From contig NZ_JACJPV010000009.1 in the NCBI RefSeq assembly GCF_014696225.1, positions 86,667-150,666 of the forward strand: 64,000 nucleotides of DNA, in the 5' to 3' direction. A program made the position numbers and the translations under genes. Of the stretch, positions 52,163-61,881 are shown in pieces. This DNA comes from Anabaena sp. FACHB-1237. GTDB lineage: Bacteria > Cyanobacteriota > Cyanobacteriia > Cyanobacteriales > Nostocaceae. The notes below the pieces were generated by a model that saw only the letters and a list, made by a program, of their open reading frames with translations, did no database searches and had not been told where the DNA came from. Numbering within the stretch: position 1 is the first letter of the stretch; every line of letters starts with the position of its first letter.

Positions 52163-54550
52163 ATGCAAACTCAAATTATTCCCAACCCTGAACATAAGAC
52201 AGAAAAAATTATTTTCGATGTTAGAGGTATGAAATGTGGAGGTTGCGTTAAAGCAGTAGAAAAACAGCTTAACCAACATCCAGAGGTAAAAAGTGTATCT
52301 ATTAATTTAGCAACAGAGATGGCTGTTGTAGAAATGGAATTTAACAGTATAGATCCGGAAAATTTGGTAAAAGAATTAACAGATAAAGGTTTTCCTAGTC
52401 AAATACGCACTAATAAAAGTATAACTAATATATCGGCGATCGCTGATTATACCACTAGACAACGCCAGGAAATACGAGAAGTTAACCAACAGTTAGTAAT
52501 TGCTGGTTTATTACTTTTATTATCAGGAATTGGTCATTTTCAACATTTTGGTGTCATTTTACCCTTTTTTAATAATATTTGGTTTCATTGTGGACTAGCT
52601 ACCATTGCGATTTTAATTCCTGGATGGCCTATATTACAAGATGGTTGGCTGGGTTGGCGAAGAAATGCGCCTAATATGAACAGTTTAATTGGTTTGGGAA
52701 CATTAACAGCCTATACTACCAGTCTAATTGCTTTGTTTTTCCCTAAAATTGGTTGGGAGTGCTTTTTTGATGAACCAGTAATGATGTTAAGTTTCATCCT
52801 GTTGGGAAGAGGTTTGGAAAAACGCGCTCGTAGTAAAGCAGCAAAAGCCTTTAGAAAATTATTAGCATTAGCACCACAAACGGCAAAGTTAATTATTAAA
52901 CCTGATGAAGAGAAACTACTCTCTAGTGAAAATATCATTGAAATTCCAGCCGAAGAAGTGCGTAGTGGGGAATGGCTACAGGTTTTACCCGGTGATAAAA
53001 TTCCTGTGGATGGTAAAGTTACATGGGGACAGACAACGGTAGATGAGTCTATGTTGACTGGGGAGGTGTTACCAGTAATGAAAAAACCAGGAGATGATGT
53101 AACAGGAGGAACATTAAATCAATCGGGAGCGATCGCTATTCAAGCCACAAGAACTGGTAATGATACTACATTAGCCCAAATTATCAATTTGGTGGAAACC
53201 GCACAAACTCGTAAAGCCCCGGTACAAAAATTAGCTGATACTGTGGCTGGATATTTTACCTATTTTGTTCTCACTGCATCTGCTTTAACTTTCCTATTTT
53301 GGTACTTTGTAGGAACTCATATTTGGACAAATGTTATTCCCTCCGCACCAATGACAACGGTTCATATTATGGAACATACTAGTCACGAATTAGCATCTCC
53401 TCATGAATATTCGGCATTATTAATTAGTTTGAAATTAGCGATCGCTGTTATGGTAGTTGCTTGTCCTTGCGCTTTAGGACTAGCTACTCCTACTGCCATC
53501 TTAGTTGGTACAGGTATAGGTGCTGAAAAAGGACTTTTAATCAAAGGAGGAGATGTATTAGAAAAAGTTCATAAACTTAATACCATCATCTTTGATAAAA
53601 CAGGAACACTCACCACAGGTAAACCTATTGTTAGCGATTGTATTGTAATTGATCCCACAGAAAATAGTCAATCCTTACTACAATTAGCTGCATCTGTAGA
53701 AGCTGGTACTTGTCATCCAGTCGCTAATGCTATTCAACAAGCAGCAAAACAAGAAAATATAAATATTATTCCTGCCGAAAATTTCCATACAGAACCAGGA
53801 AGAGGAGTTTCTGCTATTGTCGGTGGTAAAAGAGTCATTTTAGGCAATTGGGAATGGCTCAACTTCCATAACATCGCTATTAACTCCACCATAGAACAAA
53901 CAGGACAAGACCTAGCTAATCAAGGTAAAACAGTAATCGCTGTAGCTAAAGAACAAACAGTAACAGGATTAATTGCAGTTAGTGATACTTTAAGAACAGA
54001 TGCAAAAATAGCCATTGAACAACTGCGGAATATGGGTTTACAAGTAATGATTTTAAGTGGAGATAGAAAAGAAGCAGTACAAGCGATCGCTCAACAAATA
54101 GGTATAGAAAATCATCAAGTTAGAGCAGGAATTACACCAGCCCAAAAAGCTACAACCATTCAATCACTACAATCTGGACAAACACCCGCCATTGTTGCTA
54201 TGGTAGGAGATGGTATAAATGATGCCCCTGCCCTTTCCCAAGCAGATATAGGTATAGCGCTACACTCAGGAACAGATGTAGCCATAGAAACAGCAGAAAT
54301 TGTACTTATGGGTAACTCCATTACAGATGTTGTTAAATCAATTAAACTCAGTCGTGCTACATTTAATACCATCCGGCAAAACTTATTTTGGGCTTTTGCC
54401 TATAATACAGTGAGCATTCCCCTAGCAGCAGGTATGCTATTACCTAATTGGGGTTTTGCACTTAGTCCATCTAGTGCAGCCGCACTTATGGCTTTTAGTT
54501 CTGTAAGTGTTGTCACTAACTCAATTTTGTTAAAGAGGCTGAGTTTTTAG
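52163..54550 (+). CDS. Copper-transporting P1B-type ATPase (CtaA-like)
   Basis: 795 residues. An N-terminal heavy-metal-associated domain has MKCGGC (Cys 25 and 28, in [17 protein letters not shown]), then eight membrane helices with the CPx motif [11 protein letters not shown]. The catalytic phosphorylation site is [13 protein letters not shown], the TGE loop is [10 protein letters not shown] and the nucleotide-binding/hinge segment is [32 protein letters not shown]. It moves monovalent copper, presumably across the plasma or thylakoid membrane to supply plastocyanin and cytochrome oxidase. The HMA site MKCGGC suggests the CtaA/PAA1 group rather than PacS, but I have not proved it. No CopZ-like chaperone is beside it. 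Confidence 0.94.
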   Translation: MQTQIIPNPEHKTEKIIFDVRGMKCGGCVKAVEKQLNQHPEVKSVSINLATEMAVVEMEFNSIDPENLVKELTDKGFPSQIRTNKSITNISAIADYTTRQRQEIREVNQQLVIAGLLLLLSGIGHFQHFGVILPFFNNIWFHCGLATIAILIPGWPILQDGWLGWRRNAPNMNSLIGLGTLTAYTTSLIALFFPKIGWECFFDEPVMMLSFILLGRGLEKRARSKAAKAFRKLLALAPQTAKLIIKPDEEKLLSSENIIEIPAEEVRSGEWLQVLPGDKIPVDGKVTWGQTTVDESMLTGEVLPVMKKPGDDVTGGTLNQSGAIAIQATRTGNDTTLAQIINLVETAQTRKAPVQKLADTVAGYFTYFVLTASALTFLFWYFVGTHIWTNVIPSAPMTTVHIMEHTSHELASPHEYSALLISLKLAIAVMVVACPCALGLATPTAILVGTGIGAEKGLLIKGGDVLEKVHKLNTIIFDKTGTLTTGKPIVSDCIVIDPTENSQSLLQLAASVEAGTCHPVANAIQQAAKQENINIIPAENFHTEPGRGVSAIVGGKRVILGNWEWLNFHNIAINSTIEQTGQDLANQGKTVIAVAKEQTVTGLIAVSDTLRTDAKIAIEQLRNMGLQVMILSGDRKEAVQAIAQQIGIENHQVRAGITPAQKATTIQSLQSGQTPAIVAMVGDGINDAPALSQADIGIALHSGTDVAIETAEIVLMGNSITDVVKSIKLSRATFNTIRQNLFWAFAYNTVSIPLAAGMLLPNWGFALSPSSAAALMAFSSVSVVTNSILLKRLSF

Positions 54551-54658
54551 TAGGGTGCTTGACTAGTCAGACTTGGGGGCTTCTGTCGGGGTAGCTAAAA
54601 AATAACCGCAGCACGCCTGATACAGTATAATTTAGGAAAAATTAGGAAAAACTCAGAT

Positions 54659-55579
54659 ATGAAAATCGCAATTTCTGGTGCAACAGGCTTTGTAGGTAGT
54701 CGTTTGGTGGAAAGATTAAATCAAGAAAAGTATCAAATTATTATCTTAACTCGTAACCCTACATTTGCGGAAAAAATATTTCCTAAACTTAATTTTCCCC
54801 AGGTAGAAATTGTTAATTATAGTCAAATTGATACTAACAGTTTAAGTCAAAAAATATCTACCTGTGATGGAGTGGTAAATTTATCTGGAGAACCTATTGC
54901 TGAAGGAAGATGGACACCAGAAAAAAAACAAGAGATACTCAATAGTCGTAAACTGGGAACAGAGAAAATAGTCAGCGCTATCACTCAAGCAAACCCTAAA
55001 CCCCAGGTTTTAGTCAATACTTCCGCGATCGGCTACTATGGTACTAGTGAAACTGCTACCTTTGACGAAAATAGCCCCTCTGGAAACGACTTTCTCTCTC
55101 AAGTGTGTCAACAATGGGAAGCGGAAGCTAATAAAGTCACCAAATTAAATGTGCGATTGGTCATATTGCGTTTTGGTATTGTTTTAGGAATTGGTGGTGC
55201 TTTAGGTAAAATGATTACACCTTTTAAATTGTTTGCAGGCGGACCAATTGGTAGTGGTCAACAGTGGTTCTCTTGGATTCACTTAGATGATTTAGTAAGT
55301 TTAATTATGGCTGCTTTAACCAATTCTTCGATGAATGGTGTATATAATGCTACGGCTCCTAACCCAGTGCGAATGAATGATTTAAGTGCCACAATGGGTA
55401 AAGTGATGAATCGTCCTTCATGGTTGCCTGTACCTGGTTTTGCTTTGGAAGCATTATTAGGGGATGGTGCAAAAGTGGTGTTAGAAGGGCAAAAAGTTTT
55501 ACCTACACGCACTTTAGAGTCTGGTTTTGAGTTTGTATATCCTGATTTAGAATTGGCATTAACAGAGATTTTAAAGTAA
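54659..55579 (+). CDS. TIGR01777-type NAD-dependent epimerase (SDR39U1/YfcH-like)
   Basis: 306 residues. Rossmann motif MKIAISGATGFVGSRLVERL, VVNLSGEPIAEGRWTPEKKQEILNSR (the NLAGE.I...RW signature), SAIGYYGTS, QWEAEA, LRFGIVLG, and the C-terminal FALEALLGDGAKVVLEGQKVLPTR. This is the SDR39U1/YfcH family, often misnamed cell division inhibitor SulA. The function is unclear; plant and cyanobacterial members are sometimes linked to plastid or division processes. It is a single gene on plus. Confidence 0.92.
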   Translation: MKIAISGATGFVGSRLVERLNQEKYQIIILTRNPTFAEKIFPKLNFPQVEIVNYSQIDTNSLSQKISTCDGVVNLSGEPIAEGRWTPEKKQEILNSRKLGTEKIVSAITQANPKPQVLVNTSAIGYYGTSETATFDENSPSGNDFLSQVCQQWEAEANKVTKLNVRLVILRFGIVLGIGGALGKMITPFKLFAGGPIGSGQQWFSWIHLDDLVSLIMAALTNSSMNGVYNATAPNPVRMNDLSATMGKVMNRPSWLPVPGFALEALLGDGAKVVLEGQKVLPTRTLESGFEFVYPDLELALTEILK

Positions 55580-55633
55580 GATAATATATTACGGTGTGTT
55601 AGTATTAATACACCATGATAATTAATTATATCT

Positions 55634-55660
55634 CACGCAAAGACGCAAAGACGCAAAGTT
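55634..55660. repeat. Short tandem repeat (GCAAAGAC)n
   Basis: Three copies of an 8-base unit (CGCAAAGA). A typical small-period repeat of cyanobacterial spacers, lying after the epimerase gene. Confidence 0.6.
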
Positions 55661-55846
55661 TAATTTGAGTTCATTTTGATGACTCTATGAAGTTTATGAT
55701 CATGCCAATTATTTTACCTACATTGACTAGGAAATATTAGCTTAAATCAATAGTGATGGTTGTTGATTGTAATTGCATAAATTTCCAGATGCTTGCTGTA
55801 GTGACTGGGAATAAATTTCCTATGAACATAATTTTTCGATAATATC

Positions 55847-56098
55847 TTACGACAAATCTTTTTTGATCAACTTTTTAGATACCCAGCTAATCATACCACT
55901 AAGTAATGCGCCTCCCATTAAAATACCAATGGCAGGATTAAATAATGGTATCCATAATTTATGCCACAGGTCTAAACCTAAGTTAATTCCTGAAGCATCT
56001 CCAATAACTGCGATCGCAAACCATCCAAAACCTAACAAAACCAGAAATACATCTGCTACCAAGATTAAGTTTAACCCATTTAATAGTTTATCTTTCAT
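55847..56098 (-). CDS. Small membrane protein, conserved hypothetical
   Basis: 83 residues with two hydrophobic helices (LILVADVFLVLLGFGWFAIAVIG; LFNPAIGILMGGALLSGMISWVSK), a positively charged C-terminus (KKLIKKDLS), and a conserved-looking loop GINLGLDLWHKLWIPLF. Likely real, as the frame is compact and the opposite strand has no good gene. Unknown function; similar small two-helix proteins are found in other Nostocales. Tandem STRR repeats lie just upstream. Confidence 0.6.
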   Translation of the reverse strand: MKDKLLNGLNLILVADVFLVLLGFGWFAIAVIGDASGINLGLDLWHKLWIPLFNPAIGILMGGALLSGMISWVSKKLIKKDLS

Positions 56099-56129
56099 AT
56101 TAATACTTTCTTGCTCAACATAATATTAT

Positions 56130-56175
56130 AGGAGATAGGAGATAGGAGTCAGTAATCAGTAATCAGTAATCAGTA
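56130..56175. repeat. STRR tracts: (ATAGGAG)n and (AGTAATC)n
   Basis: Heptamer tandems GATAGGA (56130-56150) and AGTAATC (56151-56175), placed beside a family II element. Confidence 0.7.
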
Positions 56176-56177
56176 GT

Positions 56178-56285
56178 TACAGCACATTCTATCTACAGGA
56201 GGTACACTATGAACACAGCAAGATGCCTGTGTTACAAGGGTTTTATCATTAACATCTGTACCTCATAATAACGGAAACTGCTGTA
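56178..56285. mobile_element. MITE-like element family II, copy 2
   Basis: 108 bp, TACAGCA...TGCTGTA, nearly identical to 7680-7787. Inserted between two STRR arrays. Confidence 0.72.
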
Positions 56286-56345
56286 TTAATCACCAATTAC
56301 CAATCACCAATTACCAATCACCAATTACCAATTACCAATCACCTA
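56286..56345. repeat. STRR heptamer array (ATCACCA/ATTACCA)n
   Basis: About eight heptamers alternating ATCACCA and ATTACCA from 56288 to 56340. The stop codon of the TPR gene (56343) is embedded at its edge. Confidence 0.78.
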
Positions 56346-56780
56346 TTCCTCAAATATCCATTTTCTCACTTTGAGTAAGTTTTTCCAATCAGGTTTTCTG
56401 GTTAAACCATCTTCGAGACTATTTTTTACTTCTTCTTTCCATTCTTCATTGACAAAAATCAATTGTTGTGCTATGTCAATATGTTCTCGTAAACCTTTTT
56501 GACCAGTTTCTAACATAGATAAAGCGAGATTAATCCGACCTTGGGGATCTTGAGGATTAATTTTAACAGATTTACTTGCGGCTTTATATGCTAATTGTGG
56601 TTGATTATCGAGAAGATATAACCAAGATAAACAAATCCATGCTGAACTGGCTCTAGGTGCGCGATCGCATACTTCTTTAAATACAGGAATGAGTGATTTT
56701 ATAGATTCTCCAGCTTTATAGCGTTCTAATCCTTGGTCAAATAATTCATCAATGGCTTTAACTTCGGTTTGTTGTGTCAT
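56343..56780 (-). CDS. TPR-like small protein
   Basis: 145 residues of helical repeats: LFDQGLERYKAGESIKSLIPVFKEVCDRAPRASSAWICLSWLYLLDNQPQLAYKAASKSVKINPQDPQGRINLALSML. The region EEVKNSLEDGLTRKPDWKNLLKVRKWIFEE completes it. The pattern fits a conserved cyanobacterial TPR protein. The start has no strong ribosome binding site but is the only ATG before the conserved part. It is upstream-adjacent to a minus-strand iscA/sufA-like gene (gap about 100 bases). Cytoplasmic, role unknown. Confidence 0.78.
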   Translation of the reverse strand: MTQQTEVKAIDELFDQGLERYKAGESIKSLIPVFKEVCDRAPRASSAWICLSWLYLLDNQPQLAYKAASKSVKINPQDPQGRINLALSMLETGQKGLREHIDIAQQLIFVNEEWKEEVKNSLEDGLTRKPDWKNLLKVRKWIFEE

Positions 56781-56881
56781 AAATTAATCAAGGGTACATT
56801 TTATGGGTAGTGAGGAGATCGAGGAGTGAGAATTTCACCTAAATATAAATTTTGTAGCTGACGGCTGATAACTGACAGCTA

Positions 56882-57238
56882 TTACACTCCAAAAGATTTA
56901 CCACAACCACAGGTTTGAGAAGCGTTAGGATTAGTAAATTGGAAACCACCGCCAATCATGGCATCACTATAGTCCAGCATTAAACCATAGAGATAGAGTA
57001 AACTTTTGCGATCGCAAATTATTTTAAACCCATCATAATCAAAAACTTCATCATTAGGAGTAATTTTATCAAGTTGTTCAAAATCCATCATATAAGACAT
57101 TCCTGAGCAACCACCTTGTCTGACACCTACCCGCAGGCATAAGTCTTGACCTTGTTTTTCCTGAAGTGACTTGACTTGTCTTAGTGCTGATTCAGACAAC
57201 AGTATACCACGTTGTTGAGTTTGTGTTGCTTGTGTCAT
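56882..57238 (-). CDS. A-type iron-sulfur carrier (IscA/SufA-like)
   Basis: 118 residues. The three conserved Cys are present: C44 ([11 protein letters not shown]) and the terminal CGCG pair C110 and C112 ([11 protein letters not shown]). It receives and passes on 2Fe-2S or 4Fe-4S clusters. Whether it is IscA- or SufA-type cannot be told from this window, as no suf genes are close. The N-terminal extension ([17 protein letters not shown]) is normal for cyanobacterial members. Confidence 0.92.
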   Translation of the reverse strand: MTQATQTQQRGILLSESALRQVKSLQEKQGQDLCLRVGVRQGGCSGMSYMMDFEQLDKITPNDEVFDYDGFKIICDRKSLLYLYGLMLDYSDAMIGGGFQFTNPNASQTCGCGKSFGV

Positions 57239-57543
57239 ATAATTTACCCCTTATGTGATTTGATCAATATCATCTACTGTTTTGACAATTATTTTAGCGA
57301 TATTTTAGCGGTCTCTGGATAAGAATTGATCATCAAAGCAAAAATCCTGGTAAAAACATCATCCTTGAACTTATAATTAAGCAACTAGCGATTTTTGTTT
57401 TAGAATTAAGAAATTAAGTAGGTTTAAAGTTTCACTTATTGTTTACTTACTGGTAATTGGTGGATCGGCTTCCATACCCCTTCACACCCTCTTTCTATTC
57501 TCTGTTCCCTCATTTATAGCTTTATTTTGGTTCAGTTAGGTTT
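57239..57543. other. Divergent intergenic region
   Basis: About 300 bases with promoters for the IscA-like gene (minus) and the 57544 gene (plus). CTGGTAATTGGTGGATCGG is STRR-like sequence. No gene seen. Confidence 0.35.
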
Positions 57544-59175
57544 ATGACAAATTTTAATCGCTCTACCAGTCGTCGGTTGCAGAAATTAACCCAAATTCCT
57601 TCTGTATGGGAGGGCGATCGCCGTCCATTATCACCCCCTCATGCCCAATTTGCCGATCCTGAAGCTAAAGGCGACTGTATTATTTGGGTAGACGCTTCTC
57701 AAGGCGTGGTGCGCTCTATGGATATGGTAGATAATAAAGTTGGACCGGAAGCCGTTGTCCGCACTTTAATGCGGGCTATTGAACATCCCCAAAGTCCTGC
57801 TAAACCTGCTAGACCACAAAGAATTGTCGTGCGCGATCGAGAAATTCAATTTTATCTACGTGGGGTACTACAAGATTTAGATATTGCTATTGATTATATA
57901 CCAGAATTACCAATTATAGATGAGCTTTTCCGTTCTTTTGCGGAAGTGATGGATAACCAAGTTCCTGACTTACCTCCACAATACGCCCAAACTTTACGCC
58001 ATAAGGCTTTGGAAATTTGGGAAGTCGCCCCCTGGGAGTTTTTAGAAGAACATCAAATATTATGTATAGAAGTAAATAAGTGGGATGTAGAAAAACTCTA
58101 TGTCTCAATTATGGGAATGTTGGGGATGGAATATGGAATTTTATTGTACCGTTCCGAGGACTCTTTAAAGCGTTTCCGGCTATCAGTAATAACAAACGAT
58201 GAAGAAAATAGTCACAATTTAGAAGAGGCTTTTCTCAAACAGGACTGTTTATTTCTTACTTTTGAATCTTTAGACGAAGAAGAAAATGAAGATAACGATT
58301 TAGGAAATGTACCAGTGGAAAGTATTGAACCTGCTTTTGGTAATATTCATCCCTTGGAAGGATTAAGATCAGTATTGTATGAAGAAGAAGCATTATTAGC
58401 CTTTGTAGCTCTTGAAAGTTTATTAAAGTTTTTCCGGGATCATCGTCCCCATTTGTATGAAGAAGATTTTGCGAATCTTAGCCAACGATATCGTATTTCT
58501 TTACCCAAAACAGATCCATCCGTTAAATTGGGATCACTCACAGTAACAGTATCTACTTTGCCAGAATTAGCCAGTGAATTGCAAGAAATGGCTGAAATGG
58601 CATGGGAAGAAGATGAAGAGGAGAAGGATCAACATCCTTTAAGAGATGATTTAATTCCAGAAGACTCCTTTCTCAGTTTAGGGGTTATACCTTGGGAAAG
58701 TTTAGATTATCTCTCTAGCAAAATTAACCAACAACCAGAGATAGAATTTCCCAGAGTGGGGGATGGTTTAGCAGTGGTTGTGATTCAAACTTCCCGCCCT
58801 AAAGCGAAAATAGTCATTGATAAGATTCATGAAGCAGATGGACTAAATGCCATAGGTTTTAACCCAGGACACAATCCTTTCGATGGCGATCGCTATGATT
58901 TAGGATTATTACAGACTAGGAACGAACATCTATTTCTCTTTGGTGAATTTTTAGAAAATGATCCTACCCATCGAGAAGCACGTAAAAAATGGGATAAACG
59001 TTGTAAAAATAACAATGGCTATTGTGCCTTAATTATTGCGAAAGGACTCACAGGCGCGTCCCGTGGTAATCCGCATTTACGAGATATGATGGCTTTTTTC
59101 CCAGCCCGATTTGTTACCGCTAAAGAACTAGGACTAGGTGTACTAGAACTTACACCGCAGTTTGATGTTGACTAG
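57544..59175 (+). CDS. Large conserved cyanobacterial protein (DUF6930-like)
   Basis: 543 residues, soluble, strongly acidic in the middle (EEDEEEKDQHPLRDD). Recognisable blocks: SVWEGDRRPLSPPHAQFADPE, CIIWVDASQGVVRSMDMVDNKVGPEAVVRTLMRAIEHP, the short segment RIVVRDREIQFYLRGVLQDLDI and GFNPGHNPFDGDRYDLGLLQTRNEH. It resembles cyanobacterial proteins with a DUF6930 domain, whose function is unknown; the family name is from memory. HIP1 sites and good codon pattern show a resident gene. No operon partner. Confidence 0.7.
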   Translation: MTNFNRSTSRRLQKLTQIPSVWEGDRRPLSPPHAQFADPEAKGDCIIWVDASQGVVRSMDMVDNKVGPEAVVRTLMRAIEHPQSPAKPARPQRIVVRDREIQFYLRGVLQDLDIAIDYIPELPIIDELFRSFAEVMDNQVPDLPPQYAQTLRHKALEIWEVAPWEFLEEHQILCIEVNKWDVEKLYVSIMGMLGMEYGILLYRSEDSLKRFRLSVITNDEENSHNLEEAFLKQDCLFLTFESLDEEENEDNDLGNVPVESIEPAFGNIHPLEGLRSVLYEEEALLAFVALESLLKFFRDHRPHLYEEDFANLSQRYRISLPKTDPSVKLGSLTVTVSTLPELASELQEMAEMAWEEDEEEKDQHPLRDDLIPEDSFLSLGVIPWESLDYLSSKINQQPEIEFPRVGDGLAVVVIQTSRPKAKIVIDKIHEADGLNAIGFNPGHNPFDGDRYDLGLLQTRNEHLFLFGEFLENDPTHREARKKWDKRCKNNNGYCALIIAKGLTGASRGNPHLRDMMAFFPARFVTAKELGLGVLELTPQFDVD

Positions 59176-59703
59176 GTAAAAATATACTAAAATATACCTT
59201 TCTCAACCTTAAATACAATAGTATGATCAAATATATGACTATGGTAATAGTACATTAATTGATAGCATAACTCAGTGTAAGCGATGGATAGAACCCAGAT
59301 AACAACCGACTTTAAACCCTGTTCTTATTCTTTTTTATCTAGCAATAGAGAGAATTTTTAGAAGATGAATTGATGATGAAACTCTTTGTACAACAGGGTT
59401 TCAGATTCTTAATTTCTGGTTTTTGATTCCTCACTCTGACTATAAGTTTACAAATCAAGTAAAAGTGTTATACTTCTAAAAGTATTAAGAATGGTAACAT
59501 TTATCATCTTAATTTACCTTTATAGTGTAGGTTATGCCGATTTATTTCAGACCTTGAGTAGTTGACAAACCCGCAATTGTTAATAACATTAATGATTCAG
59601 TTACTCCTTTTAACTCCTTTTAAACTGATAGTCAAACTGTCAAAACCTCAATAGGGCTGATGTCGCTAAACCAACTAGATGAAATTAATATACAGCTAAG
59701 TGC
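59176..59703. other. AT-rich spacer, no gene seen
   Basis: About 530 bases between two plus-strand genes. TTTTAACTCCTTTTAAAC at 59608-59625 is a small dyad. A TATTAAT/TATAGTG promoter-like region (59500-59540) could serve the following small gene, but this is weak. Confidence 0.35.
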
Positions 59704-59868
59704 ATGATAATGACAAATAAAAAATGGGCGGTTAAACGCATAACTGTAAATTTGGCTACTCAAGAAGCCGAAAAATTAGAGAAATACTGTCAGGAAACAG
59801 GAAGACCTGCTACTGATGTAATTCGAGAACTGATTAGAAGTTTACCTTCACAGCAAGTTGAGGTGTAA
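59704..59868 (+). CDS. Small ribbon-helix-helix (CopG/Arc-like) protein
   Basis: 54 residues (ATG 59704; ATG 59710 is also possible). WAVKRITVNLATQEAEKLEKYCQETGRPATDVIRELIRSLP has the RHH pattern: a short beta strand (KRITVNL), then two helices with the turn GRPATDVIREL. RHH proteins are DNA-binding dimers, often repressors or antitoxins. No toxin frame is adjacent on either side, so it may regulate nearby genes, for example the TerY-like operon starting 275 bases downstream. The ribosome binding site is weak, but amino-acid composition is convincing. Confidence 0.65.
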   Translation: MIMTNKKWAVKRITVNLATQEAEKLEKYCQETGRPATDVIRELIRSLPSQQVEV

Positions 59869-60143
59869 TACTTACTAGTGCAGGGTGCGGAGTGATGGGT
59901 AATAGTTAAAATTATTACATATTACTCCGTAAACTCTATACCCTTCCCCTAATGTAATACTTGATTGTTGACAGCAATTGTTTAATAGTTTGTGTTGTCA
60001 AATATATAATTAATTTAATTCAGTAAAAATATCAATATTTTAATTGTGATCTTACCAATATAATTTAATATGTAAATAGTATGTCAAGTATATAATTTGC
60101 ATCTCGTTTTGATTAACCAGTTGATTAACCAGGAGTATCGAAA
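59869..60143. other. Leader of the TerY-P triad
   Basis: About 275 bases between the RHH-like gene and the vWA gene. AT-rich, with TATATAATTAATTTAATT (60003-60020). AACCAG-TTGATT-AACCAG is a direct repeat near 60115-60131, before the AGGAG ribosome binding site. A promoter here is likely but unproven. Confidence 0.35.
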
Positions 60144-60800
60144 ATGCCAGTAGGAATGCCTGAATTTGTGGAAAACCCGGAAAATCGTTGTCCGGTAATT
60201 TTACTACTTGATACCTCTGGTTCGATGTCAGGACAACCGATACAGGAGTTAAATCGGGGTTTAGCAGCTTTTAAAGAAGATGTGATGAAAGATGCTCATG
60301 CTTCTTTAAGTGTAGAAGTGGCTATTGTCACCTTTGGACCTGTGCGACTAACACAAGATTTTGTCACCATAGACCATTTTATACCGCCCAAACTAGAAGT
60401 AGATGGTAGCACCCCAATGGGTGCAGCCATAGAATATGCTTTAGACCTATTGGAAAAACGCAAACAGTCTTATAAAGATAACGGTGTCCATTATTATCGT
60501 CCTTGGGTATTTTTAATTACCGATGGTGCGCCTACAGATTATTGGGAGGGTGCAGCGCAAAGAGTAAGAGAAGAAGAAGAACAGCGTCGAATGTTGTTTT
60601 TTACTGTTGGTGTTCAGGGTGCTGATATGAATAAACTTAAACAAATTGCCCCTCCTGAACGTCCGCCAGTGACCCTGAATGGCTTAGATTTTCGCTCTTT
60701 ATTTCTTTGGCTTTCCAGTTCTATGAAACGGGTTTCTAGTGGCAAAGTAGGGGAGGCTGTGGCATTACCGCCGGTGGGATGGGGGCAAATTACAACATAA
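60144..60800 (+). CDS. TerY-like vWA-domain protein
   Basis: 218 residues, a von Willebrand factor A domain with intact MIDAS: DTSGSMS (Asp 23, Ser 25, Ser 27), DGSTPMGAAIEYALDLL (Thr), and LITDGAPTDYWEGAAQRV (Asp). This length and form match TerY/YegL rather than larger vWA proteins. In the TerY-P triad, a vWA protein, a PP2C phosphatase and a kinase are encoded together and are linked to chemical stress, DNA processing or phage resistance. AGGAG stands 8 bases before the ATG. The PP2C gene follows 54 bases later. Confidence 0.87.
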   Translation: MPVGMPEFVENPENRCPVILLLDTSGSMSGQPIQELNRGLAAFKEDVMKDAHASLSVEVAIVTFGPVRLTQDFVTIDHFIPPKLEVDGSTPMGAAIEYALDLLEKRKQSYKDNGVHYYRPWVFLITDGAPTDYWEGAAQRVREEEEQRRMLFFTVGVQGADMNKLKQIAPPERPPVTLNGLDFRSLFLWLSSSMKRVSSGKVGEAVALPPVGWGQITT

Positions 60801-60816
60801 TCTGAATGAAAACCAG

Positions 60817-60878
60817 ATCCCCGACTTCTAATATTAAGTTAATAATTTATTGACATGATCAAAGAAGAAGTCGGGGAT
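60817..60878 (+). repeat. Perfect 13-bp inverted repeat spanning the PP2C start codon
   Basis: ATCCCCGACTTCT (60817-60829) and AGAAGTCGGGGAT (60866-60878) are exact complements with a 36-base loop. The ATG at 60855 lies in the loop and the right arm is translated. It belongs to the ATCCCCGACTTCT dispersed family seen as terminators at 5635 and 51793. Confidence 0.75.
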
Positions 60879-61679
60879 GTTAAATTAGATTTTGAGGATT
60901 TATTTATTGTGGGTTGGAAAGCTATAGCGCGTTATGCGGTGGGAACAAGTCATAAGGAGCAAAAAACACCTTGTCAAGACTGCGGAAAATATCGCATTTT
61001 TAATAATGTGATTGTGGGCGCAGTTGCTGACGGGGCTGGGAGTGCTAAATATTCTCACTTTGGTTCTGAATTGGCGGTAGAAACTGTAATTAAATGCTTT
61101 GCTGATATTAATGAACTTCCTGATAAAAAGAGTTTTTCTCAACCACTTTCGGAAGTGGAAGCTAAGGAAGTTTTCGCTAAATTTGTCAATGAAGTTATTA
61201 AGGCGTTCAATAAAGAAGCAGATAATAAAGGTTATTCTGTCAGTGATTTAGCTTGTACTCTTTTAGTTTTTATCGCAACTCCTCAATGGGTTGCAGCCAT
61301 GCAAATTGGCGATGGATTTATGGTAGTGCATCGCCAAGATGCAGAATATCAATTATTATTTGAACCAGATAAGGGGGAATTTTTCAACGAAACAACTTTT
61401 GTCACTTCAGCTAATGCGTTGGAGGAAATGCAGGTACAGGTAATTTCAGGTAAACAAGGGTTTATTTGTGCTTCTACTGATGGATTAGAAAAAGTAGCAA
61501 TTCGCTTGAGTGACTGGCAACCTCACGCGCCATTTTTTAAACCTTTGGAGGAATATTTGCGAGAAACAGATAAACCAGAAGAAGATGATAAATATGTGAT
61601 TGATTTCCTCAATTCTGAGCGGTTAAATTCTCGCACTGATGATGATAAAACTTTGCTTTTGTGTTGTTTGGAAAACTAA
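60855..61679 (+). CDS. PP2C-family protein phosphatase of the TerY-P triad
   Basis: 274 residues. Metal-binding Asp motifs of PPM/PP2C phosphatases: GAVADGAGSAKYSHFGSELAV, FICASTDGLEKVA and the C-terminal RTDDDKTLLLCCL. A Cys pair (TPCQDCGKYRIF) lies close to the N-terminus, as in the YegK type. It should remove phosphate from Ser/Thr, opposing the kinase encoded downstream. The first 18 or so codons (MIKEEVGDVKLDFEDLF) come from a dispersed repeat, so the original start may have been nearer WKAIARYAVG (possible GTG at 60909). Confidence 0.85.
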   Translation: MIKEEVGDVKLDFEDLFIVGWKAIARYAVGTSHKEQKTPCQDCGKYRIFNNVIVGAVADGAGSAKYSHFGSELAVETVIKCFADINELPDKKSFSQPLSEVEAKEVFAKFVNEVIKAFNKEADNKGYSVSDLACTLLVFIATPQWVAAMQIGDGFMVVHRQDAEYQLLFEPDKGEFFNETTFVTSANALEEMQVQVISGKQGFICASTDGLEKVAIRLSDWQPHAPFFKPLEEYLRETDKPEEDDKYVIDFLNSERLNSRTDDDKTLLLCCLEN

Positions 61680-61689
61680 CATATCACTC

Positions 61690-61800
61690 TAAAAACCTCT
61701 CCCTAACCCTCTCCTACAAGGAGAGGGAACATGAAAAAATGAGTTTTCATGCACGGGTTTTAAAGCCTCTCCCCTTGCAGGGGAGAGGTTTACCAGAGGG
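61690..61800. repeat. Dispersed repeat with two CCTCTCC hairpins
   Basis: Contains CCTCTCCctaaccctctcctacaAGGAGAGG-type and CCTCTCCCCttgcAGGGGAGAGG hairpins with GAAAAAATGAGTTTTCATGC between them. Related to the terminator hairpin at 2639-2667. It lies between the PP2C and kinase genes and may weaken read-through to the kinase. An apparent open frame (61661-61864) is an artefact of this repeat. Confidence 0.65.
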
Positions 61801-61881
61801 GTTAAAAATTGATTTTGCAACTTTTGAAATACCATTTGATGTTTATTTCAACCTATCTAATTAAAATCTAATTAAAATTCT

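Noticed and set aside
61661..61864. 67-residue open frame between PP2C and kinase genes
   Set aside because: Mostly made of the CCTCTCC repeat; overlaps the end of PP2C; no ribosome binding site.
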